NCBI RefSeq assembly: GCF_029784135.1
Contig: NC_073745.1
Coordinates: forward strand, 103,062,125-103,126,124
DNA length: 64,000 nt
Source: Toxorhynchites rutilus septentrionalis
Taxonomy: Eukaryota; Arthropoda; Insecta; Diptera; Culicidae
Reading direction: 5' to 3'
In this document: in pieces, positions 39,755-51,270 of the stretch
Layout of the letters: each line of letters opens with the position of its first letter
Position numbering within the stretch: position 1 is the first letter of the stretch
Notes under the pieces: model-generated
The model's input: only the letters and a program-made list of their open reading frames with translations
What the model was told of the DNA's origin: nothing
Database searches by the model: none
Program-made: the position numbers and the translations under genes

Positions 39755-40531
39755 CGCATTAAACCAACGTCCGAATCTTCTCTTGAGGTTGCTGTTTTCA
39801 CATTTTCTTGCAATTCATCCTTTTTGTTTACTTGCTCGGAGCGCTTCTTGTGTTTAGATTTCCTACGATGATAATTCGATCGTACTTGCTTGACATCACT
39901 ACCGTCCATATCGGATGTAAACGTACTGTTTTTATTGCGATTAGAACTGATTCCGTCGGATCTTGTTTCATTTGGTATGTTCTTCACATCAATGTTTTCC
40001 TCTGCGGAGTGTACTCCCACCATGTGCCTTGAATCTTCATCGATATGAGTATGGATCAACAAATGATCATATTCGATATTTGAGTTTACATTGCCGAAAA
40101 TGAACCAACCTAGTTTGCTTCTCACGGCTATGGGATCTTTGTCATTTCCTTTTCTAGTCTCCATGGCCGATAGCAAATGGCTTTCAGGTTCAGCCCAATC
40201 AAAATCGTAGGTTCAGCCCAATCAAAATCGTAGGTTTGGCATGTTCATAATTTTGAATCGGAAGATTCCTTAGATGCGGATATTTTGCTGCCATCGCAGT
40301 ATAATTTAATGTCTGCATCGGGAGTTGAAGGTTCTTTATCGTGCGTACACCATCAAGCCGATATGACTTTCTCGATGACCCTTGTATGCGTACTTGCAAT
40401 ACCCTGCTTCTAGTTTCTTCTCTTGAGACATGTTGCGTCCATTTTAGCCTCAGAGGTTCTTCCCGTCCATACAAGTCTAATGAGTTTGCTATGTTTTCAT
40501 CAAGAAGGGTTATTGAGAATCCCGTATCCAA
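39751..40531 (-). pseudogene. BEL/Pao protease region with pol deletion
   Basis: 40199-40531 carries an aspartic-protease start (MDTGFSITLLDEN) and KPTILIGLNLRF. 39751-40176 continues with DPIAVRSKLGWFIFG, a signature of the BEL/Pao peptidase region, then jumps to a Lys/Arg-rich tail. RT, RNase H and integrase are absent between them. A 23-bp tandem duplication (GGTTCAGCCCAATCAAAATC...) near 40,190-40,235 disrupts the frame. Confidence 0.75.
40034..40250 (-). repeat. Inverted duplication in the BEL protease, arm 1
   Basis: 217 bp, apparently identical to the reverse complement of 40766-40982, including the internal 23-bp tandem duplication. The 515-bp spacer holds the remaining protease sequence. 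Confidence 0.9.
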
Positions 40532-40765
40532 GAAGGCGTATGTATCAATTGAGTTTCTACCATTTTGGAGCGTTACCGGAATGATTTGGTAGTATCGCTT
40601 ACTGGTTTTATCTTCGTGAAGATTAGTTTCAGCTGTGGTTTGCGCAGGCTCAGATTGATTTCAGTACGTTTCAGTTTTCAGTACGAGGTGTATTCGGGAC
40701 TGTATTGGGATGCAGAATTTTGTGATGACGCTTATTGCATCTATTTAAACCACATCGATTTGATC

Positions 40766-40982
40766 TTATGAACATGCCAAACCTACGATTTTGATTGGGC
40801 TGAACCTACGATTTTGATTGGGCTGAACCTGAAAGCCATTTGCTATCGGCCATGGAGACTAGAAAAGGAAATGACAAAGATCCCATAGCCGTGAGAAGCA
40901 AACTAGGTTGGTTCATTTTCGGCAATGTAAACTCAAATATCGAATATGATCATTTGTTGATCCATACTCATATCGATGAAGA
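40766..40982 (+). repeat. Inverted duplication in the BEL protease, arm 2
   Basis: Plus-strand copy of arm 1. It lies between protease and gag and is the only transposon coding sequence in the window that reads on the plus strand. Confidence 0.9.
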
Positions 40983-41790
40983 ACATTCTCTCGTTTTGTT
41001 GCCCTTTCCTAGGCAGCTGAAGCATAGTTTGTTTTTCGATACATAATTCATTTCTCTCCCTTGTGGTCATACCTTTAAATTTTCTGCAATCATAAATCGT
41101 ATGATTGTATGAGCAAGCAGGACATATTAATTGAGTTCTATTCTCCTGATGAAGATGTATGGGTCTTCTGTTGGTTTCTGTCGACGTTGTTGTCATATTT
41201 CTCATTATCCTCGCATACGGTTTGAGCCAATCGCTCATCCGTCGTAGATATGGCACTTCTTTTGTATTCATTCGTTCTTGAGTCCTTTCTATTTGCAAAT
41301 TATATGGTAATCTTCTTACTAAATCATCGGTCAATCTGATGTCTAGCAGATATCCCTCATGATTGATAATACTCATATTCGCTATCATATTCTGCAGAGC
41401 GTCAGATATTTCTATGACTAGCGTTCGACTTCACCTTTTCAGTTTCTGTAAATCATTGAGTAACTCTTCATAGATAAATTTCGGATTACCGAAATTTTCT
41501 TCCAGTCGTTCCATAATGCTCGGAACGTTTTCTGAATTTATAAACAGCTGTTGAACGCTTCTAGCTGCACGTCCTTCCAGAGCTGCTTCCAATCTAGTTA
41601 GGTTTTCAGAATTAGTGAATGCACATTCACGTGTACTTTCGAGATAGATCTCTTTAAATTTTGGCCAATCTATTGGCGAGCCGTGATACTTGGGCAGGGC
41701 CTTTTGTGCCTGCCTCCTTGACAATATTGTAAATTCACTATAGCTATAGCTCTCTCTGGTCTTTCCGTCATGGTTGAACCGGTTGGCAAG
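40983..41790 (-). pseudogene. gag: Gag of the BEL/Pao element (partial)
   Basis: 41431-41790 encodes a BEL-type Gag core (LPKYHGSPIDWPKFKEIY, then LEAALEGRAARSVQQL). After a frameshift, 40983-41388 continues with LPYNLQIERTQERM and a zinc-knuckle-like CPACSYNHTIYDCRKF. The N-terminal part is cut off by the LTR of element L at 41791. Confidence 0.8.
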
Positions 41791-42182
41791 TGTAGTAATA
41801 ATGTCACGTTCTGTAGGGCGATTTTCGGAGTGAAATGACGTGCATTTCTCTAGAGTCGAAACTAGAATGAATTGATTTTATTTTGCATTACTTAGCTGAA
41901 CTTATTGCTAGAAAGATCTCTCTAAAAAAAAGTAATATGAGGAAATTGGAAAAACGCATGTGCACTTGAATTTGATGACGGTTGATGACTCGTCGTGAAA
42001 CATCGAACTGTTGTAATTCGAGAACGGTCGTGGCTGAGCCTGGGAAGTTGCGTCGTTGGCGGTTCGAGCATGGGCAATTGAACTTGGGTGTTATTGCCCA
42101 CGTTCGAGGCCAAGACGATGGAATTTTATTGTTGTTAGCTACATCTGTTTGTAATTATGCAGCTCAAATATTATGCACCACA
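41791..42182 (-). repeat. 3' LTR of element L
   Basis: TGTAGTAATAATG to GCACCACA, 392 bp. Confidence 0.95.
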
Positions 42183-42415
42183 TCTCCCCCTTTTAAGGAA
42201 AATGATGAGCGTAGAGGAATCATTTTGAAATTTAAATCTGTGCGTTACCAAGTACCTCTGATACTTAGGACTAAAGTTGTACGAAAATAAATCGTATCAT
42301 ATGTTGATAAATGTTCCAATTACAACTTAATTATCCTGTTCTTATGTACTAATTTCTCTTCATTGGTGTTACCATTTTTTATTGTTATATTCGGATGATT
42401 GATTGAAATAATTTC
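42183..42415 (-). other. 3' untranslated end of element L
   Basis: On the minus strand CCTTAAAAGGGGGAGA abuts the LTR as the polypurine tract. Confidence 0.6.
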
Positions 42416-45400
42416 TTAGGGGCCATTGTATACCACATCTAATTTTCTGTTGTTTTCTGCTTTAAGTAGTATTTTCTCTCCTATTGAAATGTCTATGGGG
42501 TTTACTATTGTTGATTGTCTAGCTAGTCTTTTTTGCTTAGACTTTATTAATAGCTCTCGGGCTCTGATTGCTGTGGATTGTATCATGAATTTGAGCTCTG
42601 CATAGTAATTTTCGTAATTATAAATGGGATCTATTTTTGTAGGTTTTATTAAACTTTTAGGATAATTAACTAGGTTGCCAAAGACTAGCTCATATGGAGT
42701 GTATGAATGCTCTATATTTGGAGTAGTGTTGTAATAGAAAGTATAATATTGAAGCCAAGAATCCCAATCATCGTGTTGCTCATTAATGAATTGTCTTAAA
42801 TACTCATTAAGGCATCGATGATTGCGTTCTAGGCCACCTATGGTCTGAGGGTGGTATGCTGTGGAAAAATGATGTGTGATTGCCAGTAGTGAGCAAATAT
42901 TTTTAAATAGTTCATTTTTGTATTCTGAACCTAAATCGCTTTTAATTAAATACGGGCATCCGTATATGAGAACACAATGTTCTACGAATGCTTTTGCTAA
43001 GATTGTTTGCTTTTGTTTGAGATTGTTTGTCTGGTATGGGAACAGCAATAACGTACTTTGTGAGATCACATTGTATCGTTAGGGCATATCTGTTTCCATT
43101 TTTGGTTTTCGTCATAGGTCCGATTGTATCGATTGATACAAGATTAAATGCTTTACTGGGTGTACTGGTTTCAGTAAATTTTTCTTTTGTATTTATTGTG
43201 TGTTTATTTAACTTACAATCAATGCAATTTCTAACGAATTCATTGATATTTTTCCTCATGTTATTCCAATAATACACTGTTCGTAATTTTTTTAATAATC
43301 TTGTAGTTCCTACGTGTCCTCCTAAAGGAGATGCGTGGTTCTCATGGATTATTTGATAGATGTCATTTTCGTTGGTTATAATCATTTCTGGTGAGTAGAT
43401 AATTATATCTACTTCATTCAATGATTGATTATAAATCGATTTGAATTTTTCAATGTTGATTTCCGAAGAAATAACACTGTTTCTTGCAATTGCTATCTTT
43501 TTTATTTTTAGATGTTTGGCCATTGTACTAATTGTATCAATAATTTCATGGACGTCCTTAATTGTTGTGCACATATTCTCAGAAAATTGCGCTTGAGCAA
43601 TATTCTTTTTCAACTTTTTGTCATACATTTTTATTTTCAGTACTGATTGTGTTTCATTCATTTCAAAGACTAGTTTAGGAAGATTAAAAGCATCGATGTT
43701 ATTCACTGAATCATATGCTCTAAGGTGATCAGTCTTAGAGTTACATAATTTAGTGACATCTTCGACTTTATTTCGCGTCATTGACCTTGTCTGTATTGGT
43801 AAAACAGAGATGGTTTTGAGTTCATCTGAATCAACAATTACTCGTGAAAGTGCATCGGCGCCGACGTATAGCTTTCCTTCCACATATTCAATGTTGAAAT
43901 CAAATTCTTCTAAATCCACACGAATTCTAGTCAATCTAGACGAAGGATTTTTCATTGTAAATAGGTATACAAGAGGACGATGATCAGTTTTGACTGTAAA
44001 TCGTCTTCCGTATAAATAAGGACGAAAGTAGGTAATTGCCCAGTGGATTGCGATTAATTCTTGCTATATTGTGGACTTGTTACGTTCACCTTGGTTAAAA
44101 GACTTACTCGCAAATGCCACTGGTAGATAAGTGTCGTTATAGGGTTGAGTCAACATTGCACCACAAGCTATTTTGGAAGCGTCGGTGTTTAAAATAAATG
44201 TTTTTTTTTGAAATCAGTAAATTTTAGGATTTGTGGGGAAATCAACTTGTGTTTTAAAATTTCAAATGAATTTTTACAGTCATCAGACCATTCGAATTTT
44301 ACTTTTTTACGTAATAAATTATTCAAAGGAATTGCCAGTTCTGCAAAATAGGGTATGAAACGTCTATAATAATTACAGAACGCATCGAATCTTCTAACGT
44401 CGTCTGCGTTTTTGGGAGTCGGAAAGTTAAGAATTGCTGAAAATTTCGATTTATCAGGTTTTATTCCTTCATTAGTAATGTTGTGACCTAAGTATGTCAC
44501 ACCAGAACAAAAAAAATTACATTTGGCTGGGTTAAGTTTAAGATTTCTTTGTCGAAGCTTTTCAAAAACAATTTGTAAATTTTGCAAATGGTGTTTAATG
44601 GAACATCCAATGACAGTAATGTCATCGATGTATAAAAATGCGCAATCCGCAGGAAGACCACTTAATGCAATGGTCATCATCCTTTGGAAGCTGTTCGGTG
44701 AAATATTCAAACCAAACGGAAGTCTTTTAAATTCGTAATGACCCGATTCGGTGGAGAAGGCTGTAAATTTTTTCGAATTATCATCCATTTCTATTTGATG
44801 AAATCCAGACATCAAATCTAGAGTAGAGAAATATTTAGCTCTACCTAGTTGGTCTAAAATATCATCAATTCTAAGGATAGGAAATTTATCCCCTAGAATT
44901 TTTTTATTAAGTGGTCTGAAATCTATGACGAGACGCCATTGTTTATCGTATGTAGTAGATTTCTTAGGGACAACCAAAATGGTGAATTGTACTGAGATAA
45001 AGAAGGTTGAATGATATCATCCTTCAGCATCTTATCCACTTGTGATTTAATTTCGTCTCGATGGACTTCAGGAAGTCTATAATTTTTAATATAAACCGGT
45101 GAGTTGTCTGCAAGACGGATGGTCTGCTTGTAAAAATTATTATATGTCAGGTTATCTGTCTGTAAAGCAAAAATATCGTGATATTTTTTACATAATTCTG
45201 TTATTTTTGATTTTAAATCTGGTGGTGTTTGTTCTAGCATTAGTTCCGTCACTAATTGTTGGTATCTGTCTTCATCGTTTCGTTTATTAAAGGTATATAT
45301 TTCATAATTTTCAATGTTGGACAGTTGATTTGAAAAGTTTCGTTTGATTTTGACTATTTTGTTTGTAGTGTTGAGAAATTTTAAAATAGGAATGCTTGAA

Positions 45401-45940
45401 TTGAGTATGGAATTCGCGACAAATACTCCAGGCTGTATTTCATTTGATTTTACTAGATATGTATTATTATCATTCGCAATGATTATTCGTCGAAACACTT
45501 CACAACGGGGTGGAAGAAAAATGTCTCCATTGATATCATCATGAATTGGAACTTCACAAATTTCAGAGTTATTTCTAACTGTTAGGATCCAAGTGTCATA
45601 ATCGATTGAACAATGATATTTGCATAAAAAGTCTCTGCCGAGTATTCCATCAGTGGGGATTGGTAAATTCTGGCTAACTATATGAAAATAATGATCGATT
45701 TTGTTTTGGTCTGATAAGGTAATACCTGTTAAAACAGTGCCTGAAGTGGGTACTGTATAGTCGCTAATTCCTAAAATTGGACATTGGTCATTAGTGTCTA
45801 CGAATGTTGTTGGGTTAATCCTGTTTGCCTTGAAAATAGAAATTTCTGCTCCGGAATCCACAAGTAGGGTGCATTCTGTATCAAAAAAATCTAGCTGCAG
45901 AACAACAAAGTTACTACAAGTCGGATTAATTGAAAAATAA
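42416..45940 (-). pseudogene. pol: Pol of element L (frameshifted)
   Basis: Domains are in gypsy order. Protease LLVDSGAEISIF at ~45,860 lies in the -1 frame relative to gag. RT 44189-44977 has WRLVIDFRPLN and YIDDITVIG. RNase H and tether region is near 43,955-44,180. The integrase zinc finger and first Asp (SIDTIGPM) are in 42942-43955; the second Asp (KSDLGSEY), Glu (GGLERNHR) and C-terminal domain are in 42416-43069. Frames change near 44,950, near 44,205 (at a T9 run), at ~44,060 (a stop) and near 43,010. These lesions are surprising next to almost identical LTRs. A copy mobilised in trans, or homopolymer errors in the assembly, could explain them. Confidence 0.88.
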
Positions 45941-45944
45941 CGTT

Positions 45945-47253
45945 TTACTGGCGCTGCTGCACTAATTGAGCTAGCTGCACCGATTGATTTTGTTGCTGAT
46001 TGATTATTCCCCTAATTTGTTGTTGATGTTGGGGGACCTGGATGTTTCCCTGGTTATTGTAAAAAAACTTGACGACCACGTACTTGGTTTCGATGGTAGG
46101 ATTGTTGATAACCTCTACCTCGCCAGTTATTATTATTATTGGTTCTGTAACCATTATTATCATTGTATTGATTGTAATTTTGTAAATTATTCTAGCATCC
46201 GCTATTATTATATGTGGTTCTGCCGCGAGGTCCATAACCTCGTCCGCTCTGCCCACGATTATTTATGTATCTGCCACGTCCCCTCTGGGTAGCGTGGAAA
46301 ATTTGTCTTGATTGCGTTGACTCTGTGGAGTCATTTTCCTGTAATTTTTGCACTGCGTCTTTAAATTGTGCAAAATTTCCGGCCTTCAATATAAGTTTGG
46401 TATCAGTATTCCTGATACCGCTTATAAGGGCCTCTACTCCCCGTTTTGTGGACATTTTTTCTGCTGTGTCCTGGGGAATTTTTTCTGTTATGTACGCGAA
46501 TTTCAGATCGTTAGTCAATTTTTCTACAGCATCGCAGAAGTTTTCTGTTGTAGAATTTTGTTTGACAGTTTTTAATTTAGCTAGTATGCTGTCCGAGGAA
46601 GTTTTAGGTGCGCAACGTATTTTAAATGCGTCAACAATTTCTTGAAGGGTATTCAACTCTCCCACTGCCTGGCGCGCGAGTCCAGTGAGTCTTGTTTTCA
46701 CGAATCGAACAACCGTAGCTTGTGCTGCAGCTCTTTGTTCCGGCGTGGCATTATCAAATTCTGTGTCAACGGTGTCTGCAAATAACGCCACCGCGTCGAT
46801 AAATGCGTCTAGTTGTGTTGGTGAACCGTCATAGGCACTAACCAATGCGGTTCCCAATTTAATATCTACCACTGGCATTCTCACTTCAATTTCCGTTCTT
46901 GCTTTAATTGCTTTGCTTAGCGTTTGGCAAAAAATTATTCCTAATCCTACTGTTTTAAATTTTCTCGGTGAATTATTGGAGAATGCTAACTTAATATTAA
47001 GAATTTCGATTATTTCGGCGTATGCTAGCCGCTTTGCTTTGATGAGGAATTGTAATTCATTCGGAGGGAGATCGTCTTCGTTAAGAGCAAGTAGATTTCT
47101 AATATTTTCATATATTTCTTTACAATGCTTTAATTTAGCTTTTACGGTTTCAGTTTTATATTTTCTGCTTGGGGCTTTTTTTAAGTTTGCTAAAATTCTA
47201 TTGAGCTCTCCTAAACTATTCTGGATATCTATTATATCCTCATTTATACCCAT
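45945..47253 (-). pseudogene. gag: Gag of element L (stop and frameshift near C-terminus)
   Basis: 353 codons run from 47253 to a TAG at 46192. The capsid-like core contains AYDGSPTQLDAFIDAVA (~residues 139-155). The C-terminal part is rich in Arg, Gly, Asn and Tyr (GRGYGPRGR). After the TAG the same frame continues with NNLQNYNQYNDNNGY-type sequence. Beyond a T7 run near 46,064 the frame shifts by one into a Gln-rich end (IRGIINQQQNQSV) that stops at 45945 and overlaps pol. No CCHC knuckle is visible; RG-rich repeats may take its place. Confidence 0.85.
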
Positions 47254-47297
47254 GTAATGTAATGTAATTTATTTACTATTAAATCACTTACAGTATT

Positions 47298-47492
47298 TTA
47301 GATCATTTGGCGGTACTTAATCATCGCTGGGGCTGCTACCGTCGGGACCGCAGTAGGGGCTGATATCGTCGGGACCGCTGTAGGGGCTGCTTCCTTTCTG
47401 CCGCGTCTATTTCCATTGTTCCGATTTTTGATCATGTGATCACGTGACACCAACGTTGGTCCGTAGTTTGATTTGCGTCGCACTAACTTCAC
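47298..47492 (-). CDS. Second small leader ORF (sORF2 position) of element L
   Basis: A 64-codon ORF between sORF1 and gag. The N-terminal half is very basic (RGRKEA); the C-terminal half repeats APTAVPT. It has no clear similarity to sORF2 of B. Position is the only argument for a shared role. Confidence 0.4.
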   Translation of the reverse strand: MKLVRRKSNYGPTLVSRDHMIKNRNNGNRRGRKEAAPTAVPTISAPTAVPTVAAPAMIKYRQMI

Positions 47493-47543
47493 ATTAACGT
47501 TTGTCTTATTATTGTTTGTTCAAACATTCTGTATAGCAGCAAC

Positions 47544-47753
47544 TCAACGCGCTGCGCGTATTGCTTCGGTGCGCCTGCACCTTTTGTATGCTTTCACAAA
47601 TTTCAATCCTGCTAGTATTGCCACTAGCACTAGGATGATGCACATAATTGTTTCATTGCTTTCGTGGAACAGCGTATGCTGTTCCAGCAAGTTGAGCACT
47701 GTGACCTGTGGGTCACCAGTGTTTTCCACTTTTTTCGAACTAAAAAGTCCCAT
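47544..47753 (-). CDS. Small N-myristoylation-motif membrane protein (sORF1) of element L
   Basis: A 69-codon ORF starting MGLFSSKKV (an upstream in-frame ATG adds nine residues but lacks the conserved start). Gly2, Ser6 and Lys7-8 fit an N-myristoylation signal. GDPQVTVLNLLEQH follows, then one membrane helix at ~36-50 (IMCIILVLVAILAGL), KAYKRC and a TEAIRAAR tail. The element is young, so this copy probably shows the working form. It begins about 105 nt inside the primer site. Confidence 0.75.
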   Translation of the reverse strand: MGLFSSKKVENTGDPQVTVLNLLEQHTLFHESNETIMCIILVLVAILAGLKFVKAYKRCRRTEAIRAAR

Positions 47754-47858
47754 GTCCGAACTAGTTTTATTTCTTTGCACTACACTTTTTCACTTTTGGT
47801 GTTGCGTGTTTTCTGCAGTGTCCGTTCACTTATAGTTTTCACTTAGCCGCAAATGCGG

Positions 47859-47876
47859 GTCCTGTCACGGTCGCCA
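47859..47876 (-). promoter_or_regulatory. tRNA-Arg primer-binding site of element L
   Basis: Plus-strand GTCCTGTCACGGTCGCCA, a full 18-nt match to tRNA-Arg(UCG) as I recall it. Confidence 0.9.
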
Positions 47877-48268
47877 TGTAGTAATAATGTCACGTTCTGT
47901 AGGGCGATTTTCGGAGTGAAATGACGTGCATTTCTCTAGAGTCGAAACTAGAATGAATTGATTTTATTTTGCATTACTTAGCTGAACTTATTGCTAGAAA
48001 GATCTCTCTAAAAAAAAGTAATATGAGGAAATTGGAAAAACGCATGTGTACTTGAATTTGATGACGGTTGATGACTCGTCGTGAAACATCGAACTGTTGT
48101 AATTCGAGAACGGTCGTGGCTGAGCCTGGGAAGTTGCGTCGTTGGCGGTTCGAGCATGGGCAATTGAACTTGGGTGTTATTGCCCACGTTCGAGGCCAAG
48201 ACGATGGAATTTTATTGTTGTTAGCTACATCTGTTTGTAATTATGCAGCTCAAATATTATGCACCACA
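47877..48268 (-). repeat. 5' LTR of element L
   Basis: 392 bp, one substitution from the 3' LTR. Confidence 0.95.
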
Positions 48269-50009
48269 CTCGCACCCCCTTACTTAGCCACTTTCGACAC
48301 CCGTTCCAAGAAGTTCAACACAGGTTCTGTTATCGTCGACCGAACCGCTCGGGCAACCACAAATTTCGAGAATCCGCAAGTGAGGAGCAACACGTACGAA
48401 TTACCTCTAGCTGATCGGACAAATGACCCCATATGATCCATATGCACTATTCTAAATGGTATGGGTTCTTTGGGTAGGGGATGTAAATATCCCTCTGGTT
48501 TTATAGAACGCGCATTGTGGACACGCTTGTATGTATGACCGTACATACTTGCGCATCTTCGGGAACCAGAATTTTTGTTTCAGTCGTTTCAACACTTTTT
48601 CCTCTCCGAAGTGACCCATATCATCGTGGTATGCGTGCACTAGACGCCAACGAATACGGTTTGGAACCACGAAACATTTTTCTCCTTCCACCACTCTTAT
48701 CAGACGATGCCGATCCAACTGATAACACTGCCGAATTTGTCTCTCTTCATCGGTCAACGGGGCTCTCCCCAACACATCAATAATGTCACACAATCGAGGA
48801 TCTTGTCTCTGTAGTGCCACTAGAAAGTCACTGTTGCTTATATCGATGGGCATCATATCGCACAGAACAGGTTCAATACTTTCACCATTTCCAACAGGAT
48901 TTCTACTCAAAGCGTCCACATACCTCATGGAGCTTCCTGGTCTATGCTCCATGCAAAAATCATATTCAGTCAGTTTCAAAAACCACCTCCCGATTCGAGC
49001 ATTCATGTCACGTTTCTCATACGTATCTCTCACTGCACTACAGTCAGTACGGAGCACGAAAAACTTCCCGATCAATGTCTAAATCGTTCAACACTGGCCA
49101 CTACTGCTAACACCCCAATTCGTAACTGTGGTATTTTCGTTCGGTCTCTGATGTACGCTTACTATAGTAGCTGATCGTTTTCCAACCTTCATCCATACGC
49201 ATTAACAAAATACCAGCCTCTTGAGATGCGTCTATATGGAGTTCCAAATCTCGATTCGGATCGAATAACACTAATACTGGTCGCTCACTGAGTTCGTTTT
49301 TCAGTTTTTCGAACGCGTCACTCTGGTCACTTTTCCACTCAAACTTGGCATCTTTTATCAACAGCGAGAATAATGGAGCTGCAACTACGCTGAACTGTGG
49401 AATAAATCTCCGGAAAAATCCAGCCAATCCGAGAAATTGTTGCACTTGCAATACACTTTCCGGCACGGGAAAATCCTGAACGGCCTGTGTTTCAATGGCA
49501 CCAGGTCGAATTCCGTTCTTTGACACTTCGAAACCGAGAAAATCGACGGACGACTTGAAGAAGTGCGATTTCTTCAAATTAATGGTAAATCCACTCTCCT
49601 TAAGCGCTCCAAGCATTTTTTCGAATTTACATAGCAATTCCTTCACGTCTTTCCCACCGATTATCAGATCGTCAATATAGGCAACGATACCCTCCTTCCG
49701 CAACTTCGCTGTTAGGTGATTCATAGCTCGCTGAAATACTGAGCATCCATTTGCTAATCCAAACGGCATTCGTAGAAAATGGTAATGGCCGTCACGAGTG
49801 GAAAACGCGGTACACTCTTGGCTGTCCTCTGCTACTGGAATTTGGTAATATCCAGAATAAAGATCCACCGTAATAAACATTTCTGCCCCACTGAGCTTAT
49901 TGAGACACCACTCAATATCGGGCATAGGATAGCGGTCTTTCACTGTCTTTTTATTCAACAGTCGGTAATCGACTTCCATACGAAACGTTCCATCTTTTTT
50001 CGGCTTACA
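48269..50009 (-). pseudogene. pol: Gypsy pol fragment Q (RT, RNase H, integrase N-terminus)
   Basis: This comes from a different gypsy lineage than L, D and K. RT/RNase H (49107-49979) contains MEVDYRLLNKKTVKDRYPMP, AYIDDLIIGG and ELHIDASQEAG. 48452-49082 continues with RNase H end and the integrase zinc finger (HAYHDDMGHFGEEKVLKR, then CPQC). 48280-48546 has the first integrase Asp (MDHMGSF). The last two frames overlap in a frameshift. The right, RT side is cut at an A13 run next to K, and the left side is cut by LTR L. No LTR or primer site can be assigned. Confidence 0.85.
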
Positions 50010-50711
50010 TTTTTTTTTTTTTTAGTTTGATATGAATTTTCTAACTCTATCTTTATGTACTATATCTATATTCTTTTCATTTTCGGTTAATATTTTTACA
50101 TTTGGACCCATGTCTTTTAGTACTTTATATGGTCCGTCGTATTTTGGATCTAATTTAGTTCCTGTTTCTCTTCTTACTAGGACCAGTTCTCCTTTTACAA
50201 AACATTTCGGTTCTGAATTTTGACTACATTTTGCAATTCTATTCGTCTTCAGCCTAAGTAGGTTTTCTCTTGCCATCTTTTGAGATGTTTGCAATTTGAA
50301 TTTCAAAATGTTTGTATAGTCGTCGATGTTGTAGATTGGGTCTACTTCATCTTGTCCAGTCAGGTTTGAGGGAAGTGTGCAATGTCTTCCGAAAAGTAAC
50401 TCAAATGGCGTCTTGCCTGTTGCACTGTGTACCGTTGTGTTATAGACAAATTTGTAAAATGGTACCCAGGCAGACCAATTTCCATACGAGTTATTAGTTT
50501 GTATCCGTAAAAAATTTCCTAGATCTTTGTGAGAGTTCTCTAAAGCACCAATTGTTTGATGGTGGTATGCTGTGGAATTCAGCTTCTCCACTTGTAGTAA
50601 TTTGCATATTTTTACAAATAATGCGGACATAAATTCAGTCCCTCTGTCTGTTAAAATCTGTTTTGGCACACCGTAATTTAGTATAACATGCTCAACATGC
50701 TTCAACAACAA
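50010..50711 (-). pseudogene. Integrase C-terminal part of element K
   Basis: 229 codons (50022-50711) with catalytic Asp in LTDRGTEFMSALF and Glu in GALENSHKD, and a C-terminal domain ending DRVRKFISN. It is related to integrases of A and L but distinct. The N-terminal integrase and everything upstream in pol are missing: the sequence to the right is leader. The gene ends one codon before a run of 13 T on the plus strand that joins Q. Confidence 0.8.
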
Positions 50712-51030
50712 CGTTTTTTAGTCAATTAAAACAGTTCTAGTCAATAAAACATTGACGGAATTACTTTCCGGGAATGAGATGCTAGTTCATACTAATAATT
50801 GCCTATATCACTATATCACTTTCCACTGCTTCAGCGATTTATTGTACGTGGGGCATTTTTTTGTTTTTTTTTTTGAAACTGTTTTATTAAATTTCTTCTA
50901 CTGTGGTTCACTTCTTCTACATATACTTTTCATTCTCAAGCAGATGCAAATCATGTTTCGCAAACTTTGAGCTCCACTTACTGAAAATGTTCGTACTGAT
51001 ATAGATAGATTTGATGCGAAGGTTTTCGGT
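50712..51030 (-). other. Junction region of element K without genes
   Basis: Sequence between the integrase fragment and sORF2. Gag, protease and RT of K are missing here, so an internal deletion falls in or beside it. Confidence 0.4.
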
Positions 51031-51270
51031 TCACGAGTTGTTCATTAATGGCGTTTTTTGACTGTTCTGCTTAGCTGGAACCGTAATAGTATTCCAGTCC
51101 AAGTATTCCTCCACTGACGCAACCGCTCGCCTTAATTCGGTGGTAAATCTTTCTTCGTACTGGTTCAGTACTGCAGCTCCTGCTGCCATATGAAACATAT
51201 GGAAGACGACACACTTTATCGCTGCGCCATGCTCCTTCGTATGGCGTGCGTATGGCGACATATCCACCAC
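51031..51270 (-). CDS. Second small leader ORF (sORF2) of element K
   Basis: 79 codons. The central part (AAGAAVLNQYEERFTTELRR, later VEEYLDWNTIT) aligns with sORF2 of M (AAGATVICRYSQREIRALRE, VETLLTWNIAR). It is mostly helical, with no hydrophobic segment. It sits between sORF1 and the gag position. Function unknown; conservation between K and M supports a real protein. Confidence 0.55.
   Translation of the reverse strand: MVDMSPYARHTKEHGAAIKCVVFHMFHMAAGAAVLNQYEERFTTELRRAVASVEEYLDWNTITVPAKQNSQKTPLMNNS

Larger units (their letters stand above)
41791..48268 (-). mobile_element. Element L: young, nearly full-length 412/mdg1-like retrotransposon
   Basis: LTRs of 392 bp at each end differ by one base on reading (C/T at 41961 and 48047). 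A full 18-nt tRNA-Arg primer site, leader, sORF1, sORF2, gag, pol and polypurine tract are all present. The flanks do not match: caag on the left, inside a BEL gag; ctcg on the right, inside a gypsy integrase. Confidence 0.93.

Noticed and set aside
41922..42113. Conserved 63-codon frame in both LTRs of L
   Set aside because: The frame is conserved only because the two LTRs are near identical; it lies within the LTR and has no known domain.
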